From Chrysomallon squamiferum (Eukaryota > Mollusca > Gastropoda > Neomphalida > Peltospiridae), in NCBI GenBank assembly GCA_012295275.1, contig CM022675.1, positions 13,784,017 through 13,809,016 on the forward strand: a stretch of DNA of 25,000 nt. Direction: 5' to 3'. The notes beneath the pieces were generated by a model. The model saw nothing but the letters and a program-made list of their open reading frames with translations. It made no database searches and was not told the DNA's origin. A program made the position numbers and the translations under genes. Of the stretch, positions 1-10,470 are shown one piece after another. Numbering within the stretch: position 1 is the stretch's first letter; each line of letters opens with the position of its first letter.

Positions 1-300
1 ACAACAACGAGAAGTAACAACTTGAGCATGATTTACCTCGACTGACCACAAAGAACCGATTTGCAAGCTGAGCTGAGTGAAAAGGTTTATATTGATAAAA
101 CAGTGACCTTGCGTTTATGTGAATATGATAAAAACGTGAAAACTCAGGTAATCTTTGTGAACGTTTGCATGTGTGAAAAAACACGTGTTTTTATCAAACT
201 GATAACCTAGCAAAAAAAATCATAAAATGATTGTTCGGGGTTTTTTTAATTTAAAAAATAAAAAAATATTAATATGTAAAGATTTAAAAGTATTAAGTAA

Positions 301-395
301 AAAATAAGAAGAAAGAAAGAAAAAAGAAGAAAAAAGAAAAAGAAAAAAGAAAAAAAGAAAGAAAGAATGAAAAAGAGAAAAAAATTTGAAAAAGA
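301..395. repeat. Purine tract, degenerate (GAAA)n
   Basis: An almost uninterrupted A/G tract on the plus strand made of GAAA, GAAAA and AAGAAG units. Confidence 0.8.
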
Positions 396-696
396 AGAAG
401 AAAATAGTTGAAATCGGATTTAAAATAATAGAAAGTTCTAATTAAAATTGCTTCATAATATTAGAAAGCAAATTGTTTATTAAAATATAATTATCTTGTT
501 TCTTATGTTGTGTTTCCCTGTTTATGGGAAGGCAGTGATTTCTAGTTACAGCCTGAAAAAGAATAAACATTGCGTGTCTGGTTTCCTCTCTTGTCAAGAA
601 TGTCCGATGACGTAGGTGTGACAGCTGAGACAAGAATTCCACCCACCCCCCGTCCTTAGAAACAGACAAGTGAAAGAAGTGAGCTTGTTAAAATAC

Positions 697-763
697 ACAG
701 TATAATAATAATAATAATAATAATGTTAAAAACAGTAATAATAATAATAATAACAACAATAAC

Positions 764-802
<39 letters not shown>

Positions 803-803
803 T
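697..803. repeat. (TAA)n microsatellite cluster
   Basis: Three runs of TAA/ATA units separated by short ACA/GTT-containing interruptions. Apparent open frames here are polyisoleucine artefacts. Confidence 0.85.
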
Positions 804-1312
804 TTAATTAATAAAAACACAACAATAATTAATAAAAAAATAATAATAAAGCAATTTTGTTTCATTGAATACATGTGACTAGGTTTTGTTTTTTAGAAAA
901 ACTATATTCCAGTTTTTCTTAAACCATTGGTATAATAACTGTACAGTGTTCACAATTAGCAATAAAAACTGATACAGTTCACATTTTTTTTTCTACTCTT
1001 TTCTCTGTCTTTCTGCAAGATTCTTCTCATTCTTCATATCTTTGGATAAATTGGTACTCCATTTTTTTTATTAATTTTGTTTTGTTGTTCCTTTGTTTGT
1101 TTATTATTAATTAATTTATTTATTATTTGTTTGTTTTTGTTTGGTTGGTTGGTTTTTTGTTTGTTTGTTTATTAATTCGCTTATTTATTTATTTATTTTC
1201 TCTCTTATTTACTTGTTCACTTATTTGTTAATATATAGAAATATCTTTTTTATCATTTTTTTTTATAGTCTATATTAACATCTGTTATTTACTTCTTCTG
1301 TTTTTTTGCTTT

Positions 1313-1371
1313 ATACACACACACACACATCACACACACACACATACATACATACATACATACATACATAA
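1313..1371. repeat. (CA)n followed by (CATA)n microsatellite
   Basis: Alternating CA interrupted once by AT, passing into seven or so CATA tetranucleotides. Confidence 0.85.
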
Positions 1372-1919
1372 TGATATTATTGAATTCAATTGGATTTCTT
1401 TGCAGTTTAAGAATATCTTGATTTATGGGATAAAAAAAGACACACAGGTGTGGGTTGGTGACGCAATCATTCTGATAAAAACAAAAATCAGTAATTTATT
1501 CTAACCTTCCCTTAGTGGGGGGAGGGTTAATTATAGAAGGGACCGGACGATGTCCACTGGGCTAAAATCATTTCTTTGCGGATGAAAAGTATTAGACAAG
1601 CAGTATAAAGAGGTGTAGTAAGTGTACGACATCCTTTTACGACTTTTGGTGGCGAATTCTCGTAAATACTCATCTGTGTCGTAATATTGTGAGTCAGTAT
1701 CTAGCAGTGGAGTGTACGGAATGCGTATATTCGATCATACCATGCGGTTTATTGGTGTTGTTGTTGTTCTTTGTCTGGTTTTTTCTTCGATATTTTCTTT
1801 TTCTTAATATCGAGTGTAATGCAGTTAAAAATATAGTTTTCTTCTTTTTATCTTTCCTTCTTTCTTTTAACACTTTTTTTTTTTGTTCTTTTATCTTTAC
1901 TGTTGGTATATGACCAACT

Positions 1920-2110
1920 TTACAGTGTATAACAATTATCGTTACAGTGTGTACAATTATATGTACAACGTATATAATTATCTGTGCAATGTGTACAATT
2001 CTCTGTACTTGTGCAATGTCTGTAAGGTGTATGACATTTATCTGTGCATGTTGTAAAATTATCTGTAGAGTGAGTACAAATATCTGTACAATATGTCAAT
2101 AATCTACAAA
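1920..2110. repeat. Degenerate short tandem repeat (TGTACAATTATCTG-like)
   Basis: Roughly 20-bp spaced copies of sequence resembling GTGTACAATTATCTGTGCAAT recur with many substitutions through this stretch. Confidence 0.5.
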
Positions 2111-2283
2111 GTGCTGAAAAACGTTTTGGTGAATAACAATGATAAAATAATAATAAACCAATACATAATAAAATGTATTTAATATAATTGAATTATTGAA
2201 TGTATTATATCAGTTTATGTGTATTATATATACACATATAATTCTTAAAATTCATTTGGAGATCATGAAATAAATGAATAAAC

Positions 2284-2285
<2 letters not shown>

Positions 2286-2360
<75 letters not shown>
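2286..2360. repeat. (GA)n microsatellite
   Basis: An uninterrupted alternating GA run of about 75 bp, starting about 48 bp beyond the stop codon of the minus-strand gene. It would be a (CT/CU)n tract in its 3' UTR if the transcript extends that far. Confidence 0.95.
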
Positions 2361-2361
<1 letters not shown>

Positions 2362-2407
2362 ATTCTGTTCATCTGAAGAAGTTCTCTCGAGCCAAGTAAA
2401 ACTGTTT

Positions 2408-3447
2408 CTAAAACTTGTTGTCAATTCTGGGTGTTTCTAGAGGATCTGTCGAGTTCTGTTCAGACAAACTCGCCTCTATGCTCTCACCAAGATTACGTCC
2501 GAACACAAACACATTCGGCTCACAGTTTGGCATTTTCATCTCGGGCGGGTCGTAGCCACGAATATAGCGACACCTAGCAACGTCACCCCAAATCTTTTTT
2601 TCTTCTTCACTCATCTTAGGCAGTTTAGTGACGTCATCTTTCGAAGTGGCCTCATCGCAAGGGTTACCGCGATACGTGTTTGGTACCATGTAGCGTCCAG
2701 AATCAGCCTCCCCTGTGTATTCGTCCACAAAGGTCACGTTGATTTCGCTGTTCGGGTGATTCCAGCTGCCACGTCGGGTGTGTAAGTATTTCTGGTTTGA
2801 AATGTTGCCGCTGCTGAAACTTGCCCTTCTGTCTCTGCCTTTTGAAGCGTTTGCTTTGAGGCTGTTTTCAATCACGTGTTTGGGGATGACACTCCCGTTG
2901 GGAGGCAAGGACATTCGACGTCCTGACCTAGCGTACGACGGAAGACGGTTTTCCAAACTGAGAGCATCAACTGAGTGAAACTCACGTCCGTCGCCTCCCT
3001 CTTCCTCTAGATTTAAAATATCAACCTGTCCCTGGGGATTTCGGCTCGATTCCGACGTGGTGTTTTCTAACTTCAGTTTGTTTATCTCAGACGCAGAGGA
3101 AAACCCGTCGACTTCGGAAATGTCTTCCAAACTTCTCCGTCTCTCGCCATGCTGGTTTTCCTTGCCGTATACCCCCAGCTTCGACCTTTGCAGGAACTGC
3201 TGAAACTCCGCGTTCACGTCCGGTTCGAGCAGACGACAGCCCTGGTTGGAAAGGTCGCCGGCTCCGAGACGCGACAACGTCAAGTCCGCAGTCGGCTCGG
3301 ACTGTCGTCTGCGCGAGTAGCTGTACGTGTTGGTGCCGCTGTTCCGCTCCAGCCGCTCAGTGTGAGGCTGCCGGGCGCCCACGTGCTTGGACAGCAACAA
3401 CGACTGCTGAATATCAACTTCCGGTAATGTTCCTCTGCGTGCAGTGG
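2408..3447 (-). CDS. Terminal coding exon of an unrecognised disordered protein rich in R-R-x-S motifs
   Basis: This is the second and last coding exon of a minus-strand gene. It opens after a pyrimidine-rich acceptor (minus strand ...ttcaaattccag) with two bases that complete a proline codon begun in the exon at 5236, so the phases agree. It ends at TAG at 2408-2410. The 346 residues it covers are low-complexity and polar, probably disordered, with R-R-x-S/T motifs at about residues T60, S103, S159, S233, S263 and S281 of the predicted 399-residue protein. Three of these read R-x-x-S/T-x-P. A KEN tripeptide lies near residue 149. The C-terminal 100 residues look more constrained, with a block containing KKIWGDVARCRYIRGYDPPE followed by an acidic, Ser-rich tail. 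I do not recognise the family and assign no function. A signalling scaffold or a cilium/cytoskeleton-associated protein would be a guess. Existence as a coding exon is well supported by the long open frame, higher GC and matching splice phase. Confidence 0.82.
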
Positions 3448-3792
3448 CTGGAATTTGAAAAAAAAAAAAAAGAAGAAGAAAGCAAATCAGATTAAATACA
3501 ATTTAGTTTTTACCGTTACATTTACTTCGGACCTTAAATTGCTCCAGTGATGTTAATGTTTGAAGATTATAATTAGTAAACTGGTATTTATTCATTAAAT
3601 CTATCTTTCAGAGTTAGTATGTTAGTCACATTATATAGCCAGCCAGTGAGGAAGTTAGATATTCACAGTCACCATGTTAGTTAAGTAAGATGTGTCCGGT
3701 CAGCCAGTGTAACTAGACAGAGAAACTAGTGTAAGTGAGACCGCTAGAACGTTAGTCATTCACCCGCTTAGTGACTGCCTCGGATTCACTGA

Positions 3793-4145
3793 GTTATATA
3801 GTAACATAGCTATATAGTCACTTAGTTATATAGCCATTTAATTTTATAGTCATTTAGTTACATAGTCACTTAGTTATATAGCCATTTAATTTTATAGTCA
3901 TTTTGTTGTATAGTCACTTAGTTATATAGCCGTTTAATTTTATAGTCTTTTAGTTATACAGTCACTTAGTTATATAGTCATTAAGTTATATAGTGAGTTA
4001 GTTATATAGTAGCTTAGTTATATAGACACTTAGTTATATAGTCACTTAGTTACATAGTCACTTAGTTATATAGTAAGTTAGTTATATAGTAGCTTTGTTT
4101 TATAGTCACTTAGTTATATAGTCACTAAGTAATATAGTAAGGTGA
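3793..4145. repeat. 16-bp minisatellite (TTAGTTATATAGTCAC)
   Basis: About 20 imperfect copies of a 16-bp unit, with variants such as TTTAATTTTATAGTCA, CATAGTCACTTAGTTA and TAAGTTAGTTATATAG, inside the intron of the minus-strand gene. Confidence 0.85.
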
Positions 4146-4326
4146 TATAGTTCCAGACTATCTTTTTAACACTGTTTGCTGTTCTAATTATAAGACTTGT
4201 TTTAATTTTTCCCTTTTTATTTGTAAAAGAGTATATTGTTCGCATGTAAGTGTGAATGTGTGTTACCATCTACATGAAAATGTGTATGTATAATAATGTG
4301 TGTGTATATATACTAACATTTATGTT

Positions 4327-4420
4327 TATTATTATTATTATTATTATTATTACTACTACTACTAGTACTGTTATTATTATTGTTGTTGTTGTTGTTTGTT
4401 TTGTTGTTGTCACTTATTAC
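4327..4420. repeat. (ATT)n / (ACT)n / (GTT)n trinucleotide cluster
   Basis: Consecutive runs of ATT, ACT, then GTT units in the intron. Open frames crossing it are low-complexity artefacts. Confidence 0.8.
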
Positions 4421-5235
4421 TTATTTTTATTACATGCATTTTTTTTCCTATTCTAACACTTCTGTTGTTTACTCGTGTAACTTCGCTGGCTTCTTTGCGA
4501 TCAGCTAATAAATCAGATTACTGTATATCGATCATATATCATAATAAATTCATCTTTATAGCCTGCGACACTCATTCACAGGACTTTTGTGTCGTGATCT
4601 AGCTGTGCTATCGATTCCTATTTATAAGTCGGTTTATTCAAGCCATTTATTAGCAATAATCAACTCCGTCGTAACTACAGCCATAGAAAAGTTATTTATA
4701 GCACAGTGTAGAGAAATAAACATTTTCTCTGAACATTTGTTAACAGTGTTTATACATATCACTACGGTAATATATATATATATATATAAATTGTCAGAAC
4801 GAACCATGTGTTAGTGTTAATTTCGAAAAGTTAAACTTTCAATATACGTTTTATCGTGAGTTACGAATTTTTTTTACTCTGTCTACATGTCTTTATTATG
4901 TTATTTAGAAGTCTTTACTATTTTCTGAAGCTTTACTAACTGTTTATACACCTTTATTCTGTTTTCAAGAGTTACATACACATACGTACTAATACACATA
5001 GACATATACCAAGATATATACCTATGTACATTATACCTCGCCTAAATACACACAGAGCTTTTTGTCTAATCTTTTCTGTATGAATTAGTTCGATTGCAAA
5101 TGTTGCATGTGTTCATGTTTGTGATTTCTATTTACGTATATTTCTGATATATCTACTTATTTTTCTATGTATGCGTCCGTAGTCACGTACGTTTGGGTGT
5201 ATGTACGTGGGCGTTTCAGGTTTGGTGTAACTTAC

Positions 5236-5395
5236 GTTTTTTTCTTGGCGAGCCGAGTCCTCTGAGATCTTTGTGGATGTCTCTGACGTCCTCTTTACGA
5301 AAGCTGTCCAGCTGAGCGTGCTGCTTGTCCAGGTCCCCCTGGTGCTTGGCCAGCACCTTCTTAGCCACGAAGTGTCTTTTCAGAGTCCAAGACAT
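5236..5395 (-). CDS. First coding exon (proposed start) of the minus-strand R-R-x-S protein
   Basis: The minus strand reads open into a consensus donor (AAAAAAC|gtaagt, exon end at 5236). It leaves one base, which the two leading bases of the exon at 3447 complete. From the ATG at 5393-5395 (a G at -3) it encodes 53 residues beginning MSWTLKRHFVAKK. These are highly charged and probably helical or coiled-coil (Lys, Asp, Gln and His rich), ending GLGSPRKK. The frame stays open upstream of this ATG through a hydrophobic stretch (LFFLKRWVLVYYLLVA, about 5397-5450). The true start could therefore lie in an earlier exon joined at one of several AG dinucleotides near 5450-5480, which would add a membrane-like segment. 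The charged helical start is faintly reminiscent of small coiled-coil proteins such as CCDC190, but this is not strong enough to name it. Confidence 0.65.
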
Positions 5396-6512
5396 AGCAA
5401 CCAACAAGTAATAAACCAGAACCCAACGTTTGAGAAAAAACAGACAAGAACGTTCTGTCTTCAACGCACTCTTATAACAGAAATATGATGATCGCTTATT
5501 AAGAAATCAATCCTTTCTGAAATTTAGTTTTTTCTCCCGCAGTCTGTCATAGTTTATTTCATTCCACGTTACAGAGTTAATCGTGAATTTCTGATTTTTC
5601 GAACTTAGTTGTAATTCCATTTAACGTTATAAATTTTATCGTAATTTTCTGATTTTCATTTCACGTCAGTCGTAGTTTTCACAGCTCCACACACCCCACC
5701 ATGTGCTACACTGAGATCTATTTTTACTAAAACCCCTAACCAGGCTGCATCGATCATCAGCGATTGTCTTTCACACAAACTTTTCACTTTCTTCTGACAT
5801 TATTTCTGCCACTGTAACGAATAACACTATGACGTTCATTATCTCCCTTGTTACACACATGTCTACAGAAGAATGCCAGTTCTTTGATTACTCGACGTAT
5901 TGAAGTCAGAAGTATATTCCACCACAGAATCGCCTCTCCCTGCTTCCATTATGCTTTACTAATGCACCGAATTTCATACCAGTTGAAAAGAACATAACAG
6001 TGCGGCATAACGCTTTGTGGGAAAGGGAAAACAACTTTTCTGGTGACAAAACGACAAAGAATACGTTTTTCAGCCAAAGACTCGTCGCATTGTTAGACTG
6101 CTGGCTCTGACAGGGCGCGTACAAAACGATATTAGTAGCGTTTCTGTATGGGTTTGTATTTCAATCGATTTTATATCAAATGTATTTTATATCAACGACG
6201 GGCGTTAGTCGAAATTGTCACAGAAATAAGTCAGGTGATTTATTTCTTATTTCTCTTTCTTTCTTTATTTTTCATAGTCATACAAATTGTTTAACACCTA
6301 TAGAATTAAACAAAAAAATAGTGAAGATAATACAGTTTTGCAGGTAAAGTAGTTCGTATATAATTGACGTACATAAGGAATATATAAGTACAGACATACA
6401 TATTTATGTTTGTAACTGACTGTTTTTAGAAACCAACCGTTCCCAATAATAAATGTAGTCATACAACTGTCTTGCAGTGTATGCATGCTAAAATTGTTTT
6501 CAGATTCTCGTT

Positions 6513-6802
<290 letters not shown>

Positions 6803-7035
6803 CAGGTCTTGAATATTTTCTATCCTATGTACGACTGATTAGACTCTGCAAATAGATAATTTTCGGGAGCGCACTATCACAGGAGGTCAAAGTTCAATCA
6901 CGACCTGACAAAACCCGTCAAATGCATGTAAGTGATTGTGTATGCGAAGGCGGGTTTGTATGTGTTTATGTCTGCTTTTGGGTGTGCATGTGTGATTTGT
7001 GTGTGTATGCATGTATATATGTCTGTATGTATGTA

Positions 7036-7313
7036 CAGTGGTACCTCTGTCCATGAAAAGATGGAGAAACCGTAACCCTGTACACTTTACAAAACCAATT
7101 AATTTCTTTACATTCTCTTTCATTTTTTTTTTTTATACAATATTTGTCATTTATACATACGTTTTTCTTATTTAAAAACACGTTACAAAAATTTGGGTGG
7201 TTTTGGGGGGGCTGGAATTAATTTCATTTGCGAAAATGTATTTGATATACGAGCAAACTGAGTTACAAGCTCTGTCATGGAACGAACTAAACTCGTAAGT
7301 CAACGTACCACTG
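7036..7313. mobile_element. MITE-like element with CAGTGGTAC termini
   Basis: The left end reads TA|CAGTGGTACCTCTGTCC. The right end, on the minus strand, reads CAGTGGTACGTTGACTTACG and continues through a stretch with GAGTTTAGTTCGTTCC and CTCGTATATCAAAT. This right-hand sequence matches, from memory, a widely dispersed animal MITE consensus of Tc1/mariner style that begins CAGTGGTACCTTGACTTACG. The first nine bases of both ends are inverted repeats. A TA precedes the left end, and the expected TA on the right has become CA. It is about 278 bp and non-coding, with a T-rich and G-rich interior. Confidence 0.6.
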
Positions 7314-7332
7314 CATATGTATGGTACATGTG

Positions 7333-7333
<1 letters not shown>

Positions 7334-7393
<60 letters not shown>
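7334..7393. repeat. (GT)n microsatellite
   Basis: About 60 bp of alternating GT about 20 bp beyond the right end of the MITE-like element. Confidence 0.95.
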
Positions 7394-7395
<2 letters not shown>

Positions 7396-7735
7396 CGCGC
7401 ACACACATGTTTCAAGGTTACCTCTACTCGTTCTCACGACATTATTAATATGTCTGAAACAACGTTGAAAAGAAACCAGTGATTTGAAACAGGAAGTTGT
7501 TTTTGATATACACGATGTCTTTGTTATAAACCGGTGTCATTTCTTTCTTAGTCACTGCTTACTTCTTAGCGTTTACTCGGATACAACACTTCAACCACAG
7601 AAAAATGCGCTCGTTTTCCTAACACTAAAGGCATGCACTTGGATAACATTGTGTTGAAGAAGATAAACAAGAAAAAGAAGAGAAATAAAATGCTTTGCTT
7701 TACTATAAGTTTATATGCTTCATAAGATTAGCAAT

Positions 7736-7846
<111 letters not shown>

Positions 7847-8117
7847 CAGGTTAAACGTGTTGACGCTTGTGTTGTTATCAAAGACAATCGGAAATCTGAA
7901 CCTGCTTTGTTAGAGAAAATTGTTGTTACACATGTATTGAAGATAACATGGTATCAAACAGTAGATCACATTTCAGTCAAACTTCAGTTTTTTATTATCA
8001 CACCAAATCTTTTACAATAGGTGTGTGTGTATGTGTGTGTTTGTGTGTGTGGGTACCTAGGTGTTATTTTTAAAATTTATTTTGTATCCTTCAATACTGC
8101 TGCTCACAAACAAAAAC

Positions 8118-8310
8118 GTACATTAGTATGTATTATATTGTAGGTATCTTATGTATATGTGTTGTAGGTTTGTGTTATGTATATCTGTTGTATGTAACTG
8201 TTATATCATATATATATATATATATATGTTGTAGGTGTATTTTATGTATATGTATAGTGGGTGTGTGTTATCTATGTGTTATAGGTGTCTGTTATGTATA
8301 TATGTATGTA
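8118..8310. repeat. Degenerate TGTATAT/GTTGTAGGTGT repeat
   Basis: Repeated blocks resembling GTTGTAGGTGT...TTATGTATATGT every 30-40 bp, with a (TA)n core at 8208-8226. This is low-complexity sequence without coding signs. Confidence 0.5.
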
Positions 8311-8903
8311 AGTGTATGGTATGGAAACTCTTTTTACGTGCCCACGTCCAATTCAAGGTTCAGGCACGCCTATCACGGATCCGATCTCTGGGATCGCCAG
8401 GGATGGGTTCCGTGACAGGAGAGTGTTTAAGTGTTGTGGATGTCTGTTCGTTATATTTGTTATACGTGTTTCTTCTCTACGTTTGTTGCAGGTGTCTGAT
8501 GTACGACATGTCGACTTTTGTAAATCTGTATGTAGGCTTGTATCTGCATGTGCGTGTGTGTTTTAAAATGTGGGCTCATGCACATTTTTCAGTTTGCTTA
8601 TAATGTTATGCATACGCATATATTCAGTGTGCATGCGCGTACATATGTGTATGTGTGAACCAGTGTACCTGTAAGTTTAAAATTTAGTACTTTCAGGTGT
8701 TACAAAACGATGTAAGTAATACTCGGTTCCACACTGAATACTGTCTATACCCCTTTGTGTTCTAATCGCCAGTGACCTTTGACTCATTCTTTGTATGACA
8801 ATGTACCACGAAACTGTCGGGTAGATGTAACCTATTTTAGTAACCAATAAACACTGTGCCTTCACTTCCTAGTTGACTATCCAGCCTGAGTTTATTTCTA
8901 CAG

Positions 8904-9004
8904 TACCAGGCGTCTAACTCTGTCACACTGTCTTGTGGAGATGTCTGGCTATTATTGTAATATCTGCGATTCAGACTTGGTGTTTGCTGTGTTACCTCAT
9001 ACAG
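8904..9004 (+). CDS. Candidate upstream exon of the cadherin gene
   Basis: A possible exon lies between an acceptor (gagtttatttctacag ending at 8903) and a strong donor (ACATACAG-like end, CAG|gtaggt at 9005). One frame is open throughout and contains an ATG at 8941, reading MSGYYCNICDSDLVFAVLPH. It leaves one base at the donor, exactly the phase needed by the exon at 10279, and joining them gives a smooth Thr/Pro-rich linker. The other two frames contain stops. Against it, the segment is short, it is not obviously a known domain, and I see no typical signal peptide. It could also be a first coding exon starting at the ATG. Treat it as a candidate only. Confidence 0.3.
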
Positions 9005-9089
9005 GTAGGTTTGCTCTGAGGTAACCGTCAGGTAAGTAGCAAAGCTTTAAAATACCTTACTTTAAATACGTGTAAAGTTGATAGATGAT

Positions 9090-9120
<31 letters not shown>

Positions 9121-9583
9121 GTTAGTTGTTTAGTTAATTGGTTAATTTGTTAGTTAAACATGAGCTTTCTGAAATATATTTTCACACATATTCATGTACA
9201 TTTAAATATTTCAACTTCATTAAAAAAAATAATAATAATAAAAAATTACTTTTCAGTCAGTTAATCATATTCCTCCATTTTGCTCAAATGTTTTGTTTTG
9301 TGTTTTGTTGCTGTTGTTATTGTTCTTCTTTTATTTTAACAGAATCGTTTTGCTTTTTTTTTCTTTGCTTTTTTTCGGACAATGGCAATTTACAGTAAAA
9401 TTCGTTTTAATATATATAAAAGGTGCATCGGATATTTATCAAATATTCTGTAAGTATTTTTGCAGTAGAGCTTATTTCGTAGGTAAGCATCACGGTATTT
9501 TATAATTAAGCTTATTTTGCTATTTTTAGACGCAAGATGGTAAGTATGGTTCAGCTAATTTGCTACAAGCTTCTGTCACGATT

Positions 9584-9655
9584 CGTTTATTTATTTATTT
9601 ATTTATTCATTCATTTATTTATTCATTCATTTATTTATTTATTTATTTATTTATT
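9584..9655. repeat. (TTTA)n/(TTCA)n tetranucleotide tract
   Basis: Perfect and near-perfect TTTA units with TTCA variants. A second TTTA tract is at 9089-9120. Confidence 0.9.
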
Positions 9656-10024
9656 AAACTGCTGTTTCTTAATTATTATTATTATTAATGTTATTGATTT
9701 ACTAACTGAAATTTAAAAATGCTTGACATATTTATTTTGTATTTGTAAAGGGTCACATTAACTGTACACAAAAACTCCATGTATAACTTGTACTATTTTC
9801 TATCTAACCGCGTATTTATTGGTTTTAATTACTAGTTTTAGTGACCACTAACATCTGAGTTCCTTAAATACTAATTTACTTACATACTAACGTACTTAGC
9901 ATTATAACATTTATATTATTGTTATTGCAATTATTGCTTTTATTATGAGAGTTATTGTTATGGATATCATCATTATTCTTATTGTTACTATTGTTAATTT
10001 CATTACTGATTTTATTACGGTGAA

Positions 10025-10117
10025 TTACAAGCTACTGAAAAATTCGGGCGAACTACAAGCTACAGAAAAATTCGGGCGAGCTACAAGCTACAGAAAAATC
10101 CGGGCGAGCTACAAGCT
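10025..10117. repeat. 28-bp tandem repeat, about 3.3 copies
   Basis: Unit CTACAAGCTACAGAAAAATT followed by CGGGCGAG. Copies start at 10025, 10053 and 10081, with a partial copy at 10109, and differ by one to three bases. The unit is GC-richer than its surroundings and is followed directly by (AAAT)n. Confidence 0.9.
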
Positions 10118-10278
10118 AAAAAAATAAATAAATAAATAAATAAATAAATAAATACAAAAATAAAAAAACATTGGGTTTACACTAGTTGTAAAAGATCAAG
10201 GCTCATATTTAACACACTTGTTTTGTTGTTTTATTACTGTAATCGAACTAATTTATTTCTTTTAAATTATTTTAAAAG

Positions 10279-10470
10279 CGACAACAACACCACCATCAGA
10301 ACCTCCCCCCACTGAAATACGTCCAGTCGGACTGGGTGAGGTGTGCGGTACTGCAAATACAACAACAGCCCACTGTCAAACTAAAAACAGCGCATGCGTA
10401 GAAGAAGGCGAGGTTAGAAAGTGCCTGTGCGTACGTAATTTCGTACGCAATTCTTCTTCTTGTGTTCAAG
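10279..10470 (+). CDS. Cadherin gene exon: Pro/Thr linker plus EB/EGF-like cysteine module
   Basis: The acceptor is ttattttaaaag|CG and the donor TTCAAG|gtatgt. The exon starts and ends in phase 1, so it is a symmetric 1-1 exon of 64 codons, the class typical of shuffled extracellular modules. It encodes a Thr/Pro/Glu linker (TTTPPSEPPPTEI) and then a six-cysteine module spaced C-x8-C-x6-C-x8-C-x1-C-x11-C (from EVCGTANTTT to SSCVQ). This looks like the EB module or a divergent EGF domain found in lophotrochozoan and nematode secreted proteins. The module precedes the cadherin repeats, so it would sit at the membrane-distal, extracellular N-terminal side. Two NxS/T sites (NTT, NSS) lie in it. 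The disulfide pattern and the EB assignment are inferred from spacing only. Confidence 0.8.

Larger units (their letters stand above)
1..2407. other. AT-rich non-coding region with simple repeats, 3' side of the minus-strand gene
   Basis: No convincing exon on either strand. It holds A/G-rich tracts (301-395), (TAA)n tracts (697-803), T-rich degenerate (TTTG)/(TTTA) sequence (1060-1200), (CA)n-(CATA)n (1313-1371) and loosely repeated GTACAATTATCTGTGCAATGT-like sequence (1920-2110). The part nearest 2407 is presumably the 3' UTR and downstream flank of the minus-strand gene. I found no clear AATAAA signal on that strand close to the stop. Confidence 0.6.
3448..5235 (-). other. Intron of the minus-strand gene
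   Basis: The intron is bounded on the minus strand by gtaagt (5235-5230) and a T-rich acceptor ending at 3448. It contains a 16-bp minisatellite (3793-4145), (ATT)n and (GTT)n tracts (4327-4420) and a short (TA)n run near 4770-4789. I see no further exon in it. Confidence 0.75.
9005..10278. other. AT-rich stretch before the EB-module exon, probable intron
   Basis: It contains (TTTA)n tracts (9089-9120 and 9584-9655), T-rich sequence, a 28-bp tandem repeat (10025-10117) and (AAAT)n (10121-10153). A 10-base segment at 9531-9540 is flanked by AG and gtaagt, but its length does not fit the phase of the neighbours. No other exon is evident. Confidence 0.5.

Noticed and set aside
2778-3427. Plus-strand open frames opposite the minus-strand exon
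   Set aside because: They are shadows of the coding exon, whose minus-strand frame is longer, splices in phase and shows a protein-like composition.
5906-6124. Minus-strand 72-residue open frame in a more balanced-composition segment
   Set aside because: No recognisable domain, no clear splice context with the neighbouring gene, and the sequence could equally be a dispersed repeat fragment.
9531-9540. Ten-base microexon (tttttag|ACGCAAGATG|gtaagt)
   Set aside because: Splice signals look good, but the length would break the phase 1 entry required at 10279 unless another unseen exon compensates.
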